Of a DNA stretch of 12,294 nucleotides, positions 1 through 6,513 are shown piece after piece. Numbering within the stretch: the first letter of the stretch is position 1; every line of letters starts with the position of its first letter. The DNA lies in NCBI GenBank assembly GCA_050184225.1, contig JBFXAN010000188.1, positions 1-12,294 on the forward strand. The letters are read 5' to 3'. A program made the position numbers and the translations under genes. The stretch is from JBFXAN01 sp050184225. Its GTDB lineage: Bacteria > Chloroflexota > Dehalococcoidia > CAUJGQ01. The notes under the pieces are model-generated. The model saw only the letters and a program-made list of their open reading frames with translations. It was not told the DNA's origin and did no database searches.

Positions 1-195
1 CTGACCGATGCGCGCCGGGCGCTGCTCGCCGCACTCGACGGTATTGACGAGGCGTCGTACTACCGGCTCGGCACCGTTGGCCGCGAAGAGTACAGCGTGC
101 TCTGCGTGCTGGAGAACGTGACCCACCATGATCGGGAGCACGCCGCGCAACTGCGGAGCATCGTCGCAACCGTCACGAAGGCCGAGGTCGGCTGA
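1..195 (+). CDS. DinB-like protein, C-terminal fragment
   Basis: The open frame runs in from the left edge and stops at TGA 193-195, leaving 64 residues of an incomplete gene. The fragment has an acidic-then-helical pattern and the segment ENVTHHDREHAAQLRSI near its end. A closing helix with His-Asp-x-x-His followed by a run such as AAQLR is typical of the last helix of DinB / YfiT-like four-helix-bundle proteins, where a histidine of this helix helps bind a divalent metal. Such proteins are small cytoplasmic enzymes or thiol-dependent transferases; the substrate cannot be read from this fragment. It converges on the hydrolase gene at 255-1856 with a 59-base gap that holds only a weak 5-bp inverted repeat (237-248) and no clear terminator. 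The family assignment rests on one motif, so it is moderate. Confidence 0.6.
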   Translation: MTDARRALLAALDGIDEASYYRLGTVGREEYSVLCVLENVTHHDREHAAQLRSIVATVTKAEVG

Positions 196-254
196 GCTAT
201 CGCGTCAGATAATGAGTGTCCGCGAGGCGAACGACCGGTAACATTACCTCTGCG

Positions 255-1856
255 TTAGTCGTCGTCCGTCACCCGCTCGCTGAACGGCGGTACGTCCTCC
301 GGACAGACCGTGCCCGGCGGTGGCAGCTGCCGGTCGATCAGATAGGTGGCCATCGCCTCGTTCGCGCAGGTGCTGAGCCCGCCCTCAAAATACGAGTGCC
401 CCCACCCGTCGATCGTCAGGAGCCGGGCGTTCGCCAGCGTCCGGGAGGCGGCGATCGCGCTGGTGTGGGGCGTGGCGGGATCGAACACGCGGCTGATGAT
501 GAGGATCGTCGCGCTGGTCGGGCGGTCCCATGGCCCGGTATAGCGGTCGGCGTCCTGCGCCGGCCAGAAGGTGCAGGCCTGCACGATGTAGGACCAGAGC
601 GCGCCGAAATACGGCGTGCGCTCGTCGGCGCGGCGCACCATCGCCGCGAACTGCGCCGGATCGCGGGGATTGTCGGCGTCGACGCAGTTGCTGGCCGGGG
701 TCGCCTCCTGGGTGTTTTGGTACGCGGTCGGGAGCGGACCGCCCAGGCTGTTGGTCGCGACGAGGAAGCCGGCGGCGTCACCCTCCTCGAGATGTTGCAG
801 CCCCTGCCCCAGGCCCGACCACAGGTGCGCCGAGTAGAAGGTGCCCCGCACCGTCTCGATCGCGAGTGAGTAGGTGACCGTCAGCGTACCCGCCGGGCCG
901 TGCGCGATCATCGGCGTGGCGCGCAGGCGCTCCATGAGGGCGTCAAACTTCGCGCGCGTCGCCTCGGTGGTCGGGGCGGCGAAGGCGCACTGGGACGGGC
1001 CGACGGCGGCGCACCGGCTGATGAACTCGTCGAACGCGGCGGCCGATCCCCGGTCGCTGAGGATGCGCAGGAACGAGTTCGTGTCCGGGCCAGTCACGTC
1101 GCCGTAACTGTGGTCGGCGTTCGCGTAGGAGGGCGCGTCGATCACGCCGTCGATCACCATCGCCCGGATGCTATCCGGAAAGAGGTTGGCGTAGGTCTGC
1201 CCCAGGTAGGTGCCGTACGACGAGCCGAGGTAGGTCAGCCGGTCGTCGCCGACCGCCTGCCGCAGCCGGTCCATGTCGCGCGCCACGTTCGCCGTCGAGA
1301 GATGCGGCAAGATCTCGGCGTTGCGCTCCCCGCAGCGGCGGGCGAGCTCCTCCGCGGCGCGCCAGCGCGCACCCTCCTCCGCGGCGTTCATCGGCACGCT
1401 CGGGATGGCGTCGAAGAACGCGGTCCGCTCGGCGATGCTGTCGAAGCAGCGCACGGGCGTGCTCTCGCCGACGCCGCGCGGGTCGAAGCCGATGACGTCG
1501 AACCGCTCCGCCAGCGACGCGGGGAGCGCGGCGTATAGCAGCGGGAGCGCGTCGACCCCGACGCCGCCTGGCCCGCCCGGGTTCGTGATCAACGACCCGA
1601 TCCGGCGCGCCGGGTCGGTCGCCGGCACCCGCGCCACCGCCAGCGTGATCGTCGCCCCATCCGGATCGTCGTAATCGAGCGGAACGGTGAGCTCGGCACA
1701 TTCCCGGGTGGGCAATGCCGTCGTCGGACAGGGTTGCCAGGCGATCCCATCGCCGGCCGCGGCCGCACCCGGCACCGCGGCGGCGAAGGCGATCACCACC
1801 GCGAGTGTCAATAGGAGCGTGAGGTTGTGGGTGACGCGGAGTGCTCGTTGATTCAA
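255..1856 (-). CDS. Exported TAP-like alpha/beta hydrolase (peptidase S33-type)
   Basis: Predicted 533-residue secreted serine hydrolase of the tripeptidyl-aminopeptidase-like group, expected to release short N-terminal peptides or split related amides or esters outside the membrane. Residues 1-35 form a signal peptide: a basic start (NQRALR), a hydrophobic stretch around 11-30, then an AAAA run before the mature GDGIAWQPC. The oxyanion-loop motif NPGGPGG is at 92-98. The nucleophile elbow GSSYG is at 211-215 (Ser213). The acid is probably Asp459 in the VFDPATP motif, and the base is His487 in GWGHS. The C-terminal third is the TAP-like region with paired cysteines. Length fits the family. 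I chose the TTG at 1854-1856 because a strong AGGAGGAGA lies 6 bases upstream and the signal peptide then starts correctly; the frame stays open to an ATG at 1967, but that would add 37 arginine-rich residues ahead of the signal. Exact substrate is unknown. Confidence 0.9.
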   Translation of the reverse strand: MNQRALRVTHNLTLLLTLAVVIAFAAAVPGAAAAGDGIAWQPCPTTALPTRECAELTVPLDYDDPDGATITLAVARVPATDPARRIGSLITNPGGPGGVGVDALPLLYAALPASLAERFDVIGFDPRGVGESTPVRCFDSIAERTAFFDAIPSVPMNAAEEGARWRAAEELARRCGERNAEILPHLSTANVARDMDRLRQAVGDDRLTYLGSSYGTYLGQTYANLFPDSIRAMVIDGVIDAPSYANADHSYGDVTGPDTNSFLRILSDRGSAAAFDEFISRCAAVGPSQCAFAAPTTEATRAKFDALMERLRATPMIAHGPAGTLTVTYSLAIETVRGTFYSAHLWSGLGQGLQHLEEGDAAGFLVATNSLGGPLPTAYQNTQEATPASNCVDADNPRDPAQFAAMVRRADERTPYFGALWSYIVQACTFWPAQDADRYTGPWDRPTSATILIISRVFDPATPHTSAIAASRTLANARLLTIDGWGHSYFEGGLSTCANEAMATYLIDRQLPPPGTVCPEDVPPFSERVTDDD

Positions 1857-1862
1857 CGGGAG

Positions 1863-1871
1863 TCTCCTCCT
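1863..1871 (-). promoter_or_regulatory. Strong ribosome binding site fixing a TTG start
   Basis: Read on the minus strand this is AGGAGGAGA, six bases ahead of the TTG at 1854-1856. It is the main reason for starting the TAP-like hydrolase at a TTG and not at the in-frame ATG at 1965-1967, which has no comparable site. Confidence 0.75.
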
Positions 1872-1977
1872 AGACGAAGGCACAGCCGAGCGCGCTTCGC
1901 GCGACAACGACTGCCATACTGCCGTGGCCGGCATCTCGCGGCACGGCCCGCGCGGACGTGACGGCAATATCGCACAA

Positions 1978-2008
1978 AATATACACCAGGCTGACTATTC
2001 TGGATCAA
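1978..2008 (-). promoter_or_regulatory. Possible promoter of the TAP-like hydrolase
   Basis: On the minus strand, TTGATC (2003-2008) is followed after 18-19 bases by GTATAT/TATATT (1978-1984). The patch is AT-rich in an otherwise GC-rich window, and would give a leader of roughly 115 bases. The spacer is one or two bases longer than ideal and there is no independent support, so this is tentative. Confidence 0.3.
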
Positions 2009-2042
2009 ACGCTAACGCCAAGCTATCATTAACCACTACCTT

Positions 2043-2420
2043 TTGCCTCGGAATCAGCAATTCCAAAACAGGATGAAACGATTGACTTCTTTGACCCTAG
2101 CGTTCGCTACAGGACCAAACGCGATTCTGGTATCCGTTGTGGCGGTTTGTCGCCCCTCGCTCAACAGCGTCACCAGAGCGACCGCGACCGTCGATATCCC
2201 GCCCGGCGGCGCGCTCGTACGAGGAACCGCATCATGCCCCGCCGGCACGGTCGTCTACGGCGGCGGAACCTCACGTTCGGCGAACCCGGTGACCAACAAT
2301 CCGGAAGCGATCCCTCTCCTTGATGGCACCGGATTTACCGCAACCTTCTGGGTCAATCACCCATCGATCGCCGCACAGGCCACGGTCATCGCTGTATGCG
2401 GACCACCGGTGTTCGCCTAA
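2043..2420 (+). CDS. Small hypothetical protein, likely truncated secreted repeat protein
   Basis: I cannot assign a function. The frame opens after a TAA at 2013-2015 and gives 125 residues from TTG 2043, or 115 from ATG 2073 (weak site CAGG just before it). The core ATVDIPPGG, then TASCPAGTVVYGGG, then a short Trp-Val-Asn strand and ATVIAVCGPP resembles a beta-rich unit of secreted proteins that end in an AVC motif. The segment before it, VSVVAVCRP, looks like the end of a previous copy of that unit. The gene therefore reads like the last unit and a bit of a longer protein, with its front end lost. The start around 2073 gives a basic then hydrophobic MKRLTSLTLAFA that could be taken for a signal peptide, but it is interrupted by GPN. 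Local GC is lower than in neighbouring genes. It could be a decayed fragment that is no longer expressed. Confidence 0.5.
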   Translation: MPRNQQFQNRMKRLTSLTLAFATGPNAILVSVVAVCRPSLNSVTRATATVDIPPGGALVRGTASCPAGTVVYGGGTSRSANPVTNNPEAIPLLDGTGFTATFWVNHPSIAAQATVIAVCGPPVFA

Positions 2421-2479
2421 CCGGTGCGTTCGACACGCGCAGCAAGAGGAGGGGACATCAACGCGGGTTGGGCCGCGCA

Positions 2480-3139
2480 TCAAGCGATCGGCCGCTCTGG
2501 CTCTGGCTGGAACGCACGGAGAATGGCATCGAGGCCATAGTCAAACTCGGCGTCGCGGTCACGAGCCTCATAGTACGCGGTTAGTGCCACCAAACGGGGG
2601 AAGGTCTGGGCGTCCAGCCGATGTCGGTCAAACGCGGATGCCGCCATCTCCGTCGCCGGCCGCTCCGTCCGGGTGATCTCGGCGAGGACGTAGCCGCTGG
2701 TGTAGCTCGATCCGGTCTGGAACAGATGGAGTGCCGTCTCGGCGTCGAAGCCGGCCTCGTGCAGGATTTGCAGCGTCGCCTCCACCTGGCGCAACGGTCC
2801 GGGCGTGTTGTACGGCCGCGTGATCGCCAGGGGAAAGGCGCGCGGATGGGCGTGGGCGACCCGTCGGTAGGACTGATTGATCCGGCGGAAGCGTTCCCGC
2901 CAGTCGCCTGCCTCCGGCCCCGGAATCTCCAACTCGTCGAGCAGCAACTCGACGATGCCGTCCAGTAGCGCCGCCTTATTCGGCACGTGGTTGTAGAGCG
3001 ACATCGCCTCAACCCCAAGCGCCTTGCCGAGCCGGCGCATGCTCAGCGCCTCCAATCCTTCGCGGTCGACCAACCGCAGCGCGGCCGTGAGGATGCGCCT
3101 CCGTGTGAGGGGACGACGGCGACGGGTGATCGTGGTCAC
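2480..3139 (-). CDS. TetR-family transcriptional repressor (TetR_C_1 type)
   Basis: A 219-residue DNA-binding regulator. The N-terminal helix-turn-helix spans about residues 13-59, with the recognition part LSMRRLGKALGVEAMSLYNH at 32-51 matching the classical TetR pattern. The C-terminal half (AHPRAFPLAITRP, LQILHEAGFDAETALHLF, SGYVLAEI) fits the tetracycline-repressor-type ligand and dimer domain, so a small ligand probably relieves repression. The start is GTG at 3137-3139, with AGGAGG (3147-3152) seven bases upstream. It is divergent from the DoxX-like gene, and the 167-base space between them contains a long inverted repeat, so it most likely represses itself and the DoxX-led genes. Ligand unknown. 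Its stop lies 59 bases from the stop of the convergent small ORF at 2420. Confidence 0.92.
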   Translation of the reverse strand: MTTITRRRRPLTRRRILTAALRLVDREGLEALSMRRLGKALGVEAMSLYNHVPNKAALLDGIVELLLDELEIPGPEAGDWRERFRRINQSYRRVAHAHPRAFPLAITRPYNTPGPLRQVEATLQILHEAGFDAETALHLFQTGSSYTSGYVLAEITRTERPATEMAASAFDRHRLDAQTFPRLVALTAYYEARDRDAEFDYGLDAILRAFQPEPERPIA

Positions 3140-3177
3140 AAGACGGCCTCCTGAGAGACGGCTGAACTGCTTGACAA

Positions 3178-3222
3178 CTTACACTGTAGACGAGAACGTA
3201 TATCGTAAGCGTACGGTGTAAG
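3178..3222. promoter_or_regulatory. Probable TetR-type operator (long inverted repeat)
   Basis: CTTACACTGTA (3178-3188) and TACGGTGTAAG (3212-3222) are inverted copies matching at 10 of 11 positions, 23 bases apart. Each arm also carries a small near-palindrome of the form TACA-C-TGTA, so this may be two operators and not one. A TTGACA (3171-3176) lies at the edge, and AT-rich TATATC boxes lie inside (3199-3204) and just after (3223-3228), so bound protein would cover promoter elements in both directions. The site lies between the repressor and the DoxX-like gene. Confidence 0.6.
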
Positions 3223-3306
3223 TATATCTGCCGCAACGCCGTGACGAAAAGGGATGTCCGTCGAATCTCGTTGATGCGTCACCCAGAGTCGGAACGGAGG
3301 AACCGC

Positions 3307-3690
3307 ATGAATCTGATGCTGTGGATCATTACCGGACTACTGGCTGTTGTCTACCTGGGCGCCGGCGCCGGCAAGCTGATCGTACCCAAGGAGAAGCTGG
3401 CCGCCTTCCCCGGCGGGGGATGGATTAACGACTTCAGCGCCGGCGCCGTCAAGGGCATCGGTGTGCTCGAGGTTCTGGCGGCGATGGGCTTGATCCTGCC
3501 CGCTGCCTTCGACATTGTGCCGGTGCTGGTGCCGCTGGCGGCGCTCGGTTTGGTGATGCTGATGACCGGCGCCGTGATCACCCGCATCCGCCGGCACGAG
3601 GTGAAGCCCATGGTGGCGGATCTGGCCTATCTCGCCTTGGCCGCATTCGTCGCGTGGGGCCGCTTCGGCCCTGAATCCTTCACCGGCTGA
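3307..3690 (+). CDS. DoxX-like small membrane protein
   Basis: A 127-residue inner-membrane protein with four predicted membrane helices at about 3-22, 46-66, 69-92 and 101-118. The first helix ends in GAGAGKLIVPKE and the second region carries GIGVLEVLAAMGLILP. This small-residue-then-lysine loop and the Glu inside helix 2 are typical of DoxX-like proteins. Members of this family are linked to redox or stress functions, but the reaction of most is not known. The chosen ATG at 3307 follows GGAGG (3296-3300) by six bases; the frame is open back to 3241, but that would add a charged tail ahead of helix 1. It is the first gene downstream of the TetR operator and is probably the repressor's main target, with the exported protein and DUF3995-like genes following on the same strand. 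Confidence 0.85.
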   Translation: MNLMLWIITGLLAVVYLGAGAGKLIVPKEKLAAFPGGGWINDFSAGAVKGIGVLEVLAAMGLILPAAFDIVPVLVPLAALGLVMLMTGAVITRIRRHEVKPMVADLAYLALAAFVAWGRFGPESFTG

Positions 3691-3721
3691 CGACCCGCGC
3701 GGCCCCCGGCGGCGCGGCTCA

Positions 3722-3749
3722 GCCGTTGACCAACCGCGCGGTCAGCGGC
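3722..3749 (+). repeat. Stem-loop after the DoxX-like gene
   Basis: GCCGTTGACC (3722-3731) pairs with GGTCAGCGGC (3740-3749), with nine Watson-Crick pairs and one G-U pair in RNA and an 8-base loop. It begins 32 bases after the DoxX stop. No T run follows, so it is not a standard terminator, but it could act as a processing or partial termination hairpin that sets the ratio of DoxX to the genes after it. Confidence 0.45.
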
Positions 3750-3823
3750 AGCGCGACGGCTGCGGCGTTGGCGAGCAGGCGAAGCGGCCACCGCCGCCAA
3801 TCCCCGTCAAACCCGCGGCTGGT

Positions 3824-3841
3824 GGTGGGGATAACCCCACC
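3824..3841 (+). repeat. Short perfect hairpin ahead of the exported-protein gene
   Basis: GGTGGGG (3824-3830) pairs perfectly with CCCCACC (3835-3841) around the loop ATAA. It lies 28 bases before the ATG at 3870 and just upstream of the ribosome site, so it would sit in the leader RNA. No poly-T follows. The role is unknown; it may be chance in GC-rich DNA. Confidence 0.35.
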
Positions 3842-3869
3842 CAACCAAACCGCTCGTGAGGAGATACGC

Positions 3870-4448
3870 ATGACCAACCCATCACTCGCCCACCGTGGCC
3901 GGTGGCTCGTGGCATTCGCTGTGGCCCTGACCGCAGCCGCACTGTTGGCGCCAGTCGCCAGCGCCCAGGGACCGGCGTCAGGGACGCCGGCCACATCCGT
4001 ACCCGCCGGCACACCCGGCGCGCTGGTCGTCGGCGCCGGCACGACGACGCTCGGTGAACGATTCCCAGAAGAGTTCCGCGGTGACCGGATCGTTGTCGCC
4101 CTCAACGCGATCGCACTGCCGGGTCAAGCCACCCGGGGCACGTTCACCATCACCCACCGCGAGCCTGACGGAGCGCTGTTCGCTGACCTGCGCGGGCACG
4201 TCAATTGCCTTTCGATCGAGGGTGACCATGCCGTCGTGACGGGGGTGATCACCACCGCCAATACGCCTGGTCTCCCTGGCGGCGAAGTCCACGAAGGCAT
4301 GCTGGCGGCCATCGTCGTCCGTGACGGCGGCGACAACGACCGCATGGCCTGGACCTTTGGCGATCCGGAGATGGTGCCGGACGGCGCTGAGCTCCCCGCC
4401 GTCGCCGTCGCCCCCGTCGAGCAGGGCAACTTCGTCGTGCGCCCCTGA
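3870..4448 (+). CDS. Exported protein of unknown function
   Basis: A 192-residue predicted secreted protein. Residues 1-32 are a clear signal peptide: the basic MTNPSLAHRGR, a hydrophobic core about 12-28, and a VASA-Q cleavage site after residue 32. A Pro/Thr/Ser/Gly-rich linker follows, then a compact beta-rich domain with RIVVALNAIAL, GTFTITHREPDG, ADLRGHVNCLSIEGDHAVVTGVI and a C-terminal part AWTFGDPEMVPDG. Only one cysteine (in HVNCL) is left in the mature protein. The pattern, a strand pair ending in His-Val-x-Cys-Leu and then AVVTGVI, recurs in exported hypothetical proteins I know only by sight; I do not assign a function. The ATG at 3870 follows GAGGAG within good spacing; the frame stays open to 3726, which would bury the signal peptide. 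The 49-base gap to the next gene suggests co-transcription. Confidence 0.8.
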   Translation: MTNPSLAHRGRWLVAFAVALTAAALLAPVASAQGPASGTPATSVPAGTPGALVVGAGTTTLGERFPEEFRGDRIVVALNAIALPGQATRGTFTITHREPDGALFADLRGHVNCLSIEGDHAVVTGVITTANTPGLPGGEVHEGMLAAIVVRDGGDNDRMAWTFGDPEMVPDGAELPAVAVAPVEQGNFVVRP

Positions 4449-4497
4449 CGAGCAGGCGCCGCGCGGGTGGCGCCGCGGCCACGGGAAGGACATACCC

Positions 4498-5112
4498 ATG
4501 ACGATCACACCACGCACCCGGACCGCACCCGCTCTGACGCGGACGATGCCACCCGCCATACGGCGACCGTCACCGCGGTGGGCTGGATATGCGGCCGCCG
4601 TCTGGACATTCGCCTACATGTTGCCGCATCTGTATTGGGCGGCCGGCGGCACGGCCATGCTCTCCGCCATCAAACCGACCGCAACCGAGGAGCCGGCGTG
4701 GCGCTTGATCAATTGGGTCGCCACCGCCATGTTGCTCGGCGCTGCCCTGGTGGCGTTCCTCTTGGCCCGCGGAACGCACCCGCGGCCGCTCCACTGGTCG
4801 TTCCTTGTCATCGCCTGGGCCGGCTCGGTGCTGTCGGTCGCACACGGCATCTACGGCATCGTCGACCGCGCCCTGATCGTCACCGGCGTGAAGCTGGTGG
4901 AATCCCGGCGATTCGCGGCGGGAGAGGACGCCTGGGTCCTGTGGGATCTGCTTGTCTTCGAGCCGTGGTTCTTGATCGAGGGCGTCCTCTTCGGGCTGGC
5001 AGGCTATGCCGTCATGCATCGGACTCAGGACCGCCGGCGCTGGGTCTGGCTCAGTGCCGCGGGGCTGGTTGCCGCACTCGGGACCGCCCTGCTTGGCGTG
5101 CGGGTGGCCTAG
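4498..5112 (+). CDS. DUF3995-like multi-pass membrane protein
   Basis: A 204-residue integral membrane protein with five likely membrane helices at about 28-48, 70-90, 100-123, 150-172 and 182-202, after a basic, Pro/Thr-rich N-terminus of some 27 residues on the cytoplasmic side. The first helix and its exit, WTFAYMLPHLYWAAGGTAML, is the signature I associate with DUF3995 proteins, in which an aromatic-rich helix is followed by W-x-x-GGT. No enzymatic residues can be identified and the family has no established role. ATG 4498 follows AAGGA (4486-4490) by seven bases. The open frame extends back to 4321, overlapping the end of the exported-protein gene, but the sequence there is a shadow of that gene. 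It is the last gene in the DoxX-led run. Confidence 0.75.
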   Translation: MTITPRTRTAPALTRTMPPAIRRPSPRWAGYAAAVWTFAYMLPHLYWAAGGTAMLSAIKPTATEEPAWRLINWVATAMLLGAALVAFLLARGTHPRPLHWSFLVIAWAGSVLSVAHGIYGIVDRALIVTGVKLVESRRFAAGEDAWVLWDLLVFEPWFLIEGVLFGLAGYAVMHRTQDRRRWVWLSAAGLVAALGTALLGVRVA

Positions 5113-5410
5113 CCGGCCACGCTGCACCATCCGTGAGGAATCGGAACCTGATCAATCCGCAGGAGCGCGTCGGCGACCACATGATCCTCGGCCAACCATC
5201 GATGGGACATGGAAGTGATACGGAGACACATGATGAACCCTCGAATCAGCAATGTAGCATCGATTCTGATGACCTGCGGCTCCGGCACGCTCGGCCGCGG
5301 CGCCACGCATCGCGGGTCGCCGGGTATGGGTGGGCCACCGGTCGCCACCCGCCTGTGATAGGCTGGCGGACGAATACGGGTGCCGTGCCGGTTGAAGCGA
5401 AAGGCGAGCC
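5113..5410 (+). other. 298-base intergenic stretch before the methyltransferase
   Basis: No protein-like frame with neighbour-like composition runs through this stretch. It contains a possible 42-codon ORF (5230-5358, listed separately). I see no strong promoter boxes, tRNA-like fold or terminator. Confidence 0.5.
5230..5358 (+). CDS. Possible tiny ORF, function unknown
   Basis: ATG-ATG at 5230 opens a 42-codon frame ending TGA 5356-5358, with a weak GGAGA (5222-5226) before it. The product starts MMNPRISNVAS and then becomes Gly/Arg/Pro-rich, with one Cys. There is no recognisable domain and codon use drifts from AT-tolerant to GC-rich across it. It may be the front end of a lost gene or simple chance. 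Confidence 0.2.
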   Translation: MMNPRISNVASILMTCGSGTLGRGATHRGSPGMGGPPVATRL

Positions 5411-6214
5411 ATGCAGCCGTACATTCTGGACGACGCGTCCGCGGTCGAGTACCAGCGGCTCGACCTGATGTCCAAGATCCTGGACCCCTGGACGCGTGCC
5501 TATCTGCGAGCGCTCGGCGTTGGGGCGGGCTGGCACTGTCTCGAGCTGGGCGGCGGCAACGGCAGCATCGCCGAGTGGCTCTGCGACGCGGTCGGCTTAT
5601 CCGGGAGCGTCACCTCCCTCGACATCAATCCGGCGCTGCTTCAGCTGATCCCAGCGCCGAACCTGACCGTGCGGGCCATCGATGTCCGCGTCGGGCAACT
5701 GCCGGCAGGCGCCTATGACCTCGTCACCTGCCGCGCGCTGCTGCACCAGATCGCCGAACACGCGCCGGCCGTGCTGGCGCAGATGGCGGCGGCGCTGAAA
5801 CCCGGCGGCTGGCTGCTGGTCCAGGAGCCGGACTTCAGCCTCGCGCCGACCACAGAGCCGGCCGTCTGGGCGCGCACCTGGCAGGGCCTGGTGGCGTGGG
5901 GTCGGCAGCAGGGCATCGACTGGCTCATTGGCCGCCGGCTGCCGGCGATGGTGAGCGCGCTCGGCTTGGGACAGCCGCAGGCCAAGACCGACGTCCAGAA
6001 CATCCGGGGCACAGACCGCGGCGCGCTCTACTTCAAGCTGTTCTTCGCCGAGGTGCGCGAGCGTGTACTCGCCGCCGGCGACGTGGACGCGGCCACGCTC
6101 GACGCCGCCACGGCCGCGCTGGACGGCCCAAATTACTGGACCCAGTGCTGGATGATGACGGCCGTCTGGGCGCGGAAGCCGCCCGTGACCGACGTGCCCT
6201 CAACCGCATCGTAG
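5411..6214 (+). CDS. Class I SAM-dependent methyltransferase
   Basis: A 267-residue cytosolic methyltransferase of the Rossmann-like class I type. Motif I is LELGGGNG at 44-51. The acidic ribose contact is Asp71 in SLDINP. An acidic residue follows at strand 3 (Asp91, AIDVRVGQLP). Motif IV-like YDLVTCRALLHQI is at 102-114, and the post-motif KPGGWLLVQEPD at 130-141. The LLHQI and QEPD elements are seen in small-molecule O- and C-methyltransferases of the UbiE/COQ5-like group, but the acceptor cannot be deduced. ATG 5411 has an AAGGCGAG-type ribosome site just before it. The gene stands alone on the plus strand. Its last 80 or so bases overlap an uncertain minus-strand ORF, and it converges with the hydrolase fusion gene ending at 6514. 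Confidence 0.9.
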   Translation: MQPYILDDASAVEYQRLDLMSKILDPWTRAYLRALGVGAGWHCLELGGGNGSIAEWLCDAVGLSGSVTSLDINPALLQLIPAPNLTVRAIDVRVGQLPAGAYDLVTCRALLHQIAEHAPAVLAQMAAALKPGGWLLVQEPDFSLAPTTEPAVWARTWQGLVAWGRQQGIDWLIGRRLPAMVSALGLGQPQAKTDVQNIRGTDRGALYFKLFFAEVRERVLAAGDVDAATLDAATAALDGPNYWTQCWMMTAVWARKPPVTDVPSTAS

Positions 6215-6402
6215 CCTTCGACCGGCAACGCCTGCTCGCTCTGTATCTCAGCCAGCTGATCTATCACCAGATCCATCACGTCATCGGCGTCGTCGACATC
6301 CACGATCGCGCGCAGGCGTATCCATGTGGGATCGTCACGCTCGACTACATCGAAGGTTGTCGTCGGCACAGAGTGTAGAGGTCTCGCTTTTGAGTGGCGC
6401 AT
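6133..6402 (-). CDS. Uncertain small acidic ORF overlapping methyltransferase end
   Basis: An 89-codon minus-strand frame. Its middle, IRLRAIVDVDDADDVMDLVIDQLAEIQ, is acidic and amphipathic and looks more protein-like than a random shadow, but I recognise no family. Its first codons (Met-Arg-His) belong to the tail of the alpha/beta-hydrolase remnant at 6394-6493. Its last 80 or so bases are antisense to the methyltransferase. No good ribosome site precedes the ATG at 6402; a GTG at 6369 is an alternative. It is in the same frame as the hydrolase/beta-lactamase gene, separated from it only by the TAG at 6514-6516 and 37 open codons. It is probably a remnant or a non-coding frame. Confidence 0.25.
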   Translation of the reverse strand: MRHSKARPLHSVPTTTFDVVERDDPTWIRLRAIVDVDDADDVMDLVIDQLAEIQSEQALPVEGYDAVEGTSVTGGFRAQTAVIIQHWVQ

Positions 6403-6493
6403 ACTCGAAACGTCCCACCGAATGGCTTCGGCCGCCAGCGCCGGCTGGTCCTGGGTGGATGTCGTGACTGCCGGCGCCGGCGACGAAGATGCC
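6394..6493 (-). pseudogene. Frameshifted alpha/beta-hydrolase tail remnant
   Basis: This stretch matches the end of the alpha/beta-hydrolase domain of the neighbouring fusion gene at 7745-7831. From 6422 and 7769, 38 of 44 bases agree, including an unbroken 14-base match (CCGGCTGGTCCTGG), with one extra G at about 6454. On the minus strand it reads SHDIH in one frame and then, after the extra base, QDQPALAAEAIRWDV in the next. The intact copy reads GHNIHQDQPELVTEAIRQVV. The catalytic-His region is thus recognisable but split by a frameshift, and an in-frame TGA comes before it. No front half of a hydrolase gene remains here. It is either a leftover of a neighbouring paralogue or a partial duplication. 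Confidence 0.65.
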
Positions 6494-6513
6494 TCACCGA
6501 GGGCATGCGCCCG

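Noticed and set aside
237..248. GGTAA-CA-TTACC as a terminator between the DinB-like and TAP-like genes
   Set aside because: A five-base stem with a two-base loop and no T run is too weak.
216..1538. Long plus-strand frames antisense to the TAP-like hydrolase
   Set aside because: The minus frame has the full catalytic triad and a signal peptide; the plus frames are low-complexity Arg/Gly/Val sequences.
4467..5468. A 333-codon plus-strand frame across the DUF3995-like gene and into the methyltransferase
   Set aside because: It is an Arg/His/Pro-rich shadow that overlaps two better genes, and it has no recognisable motifs.
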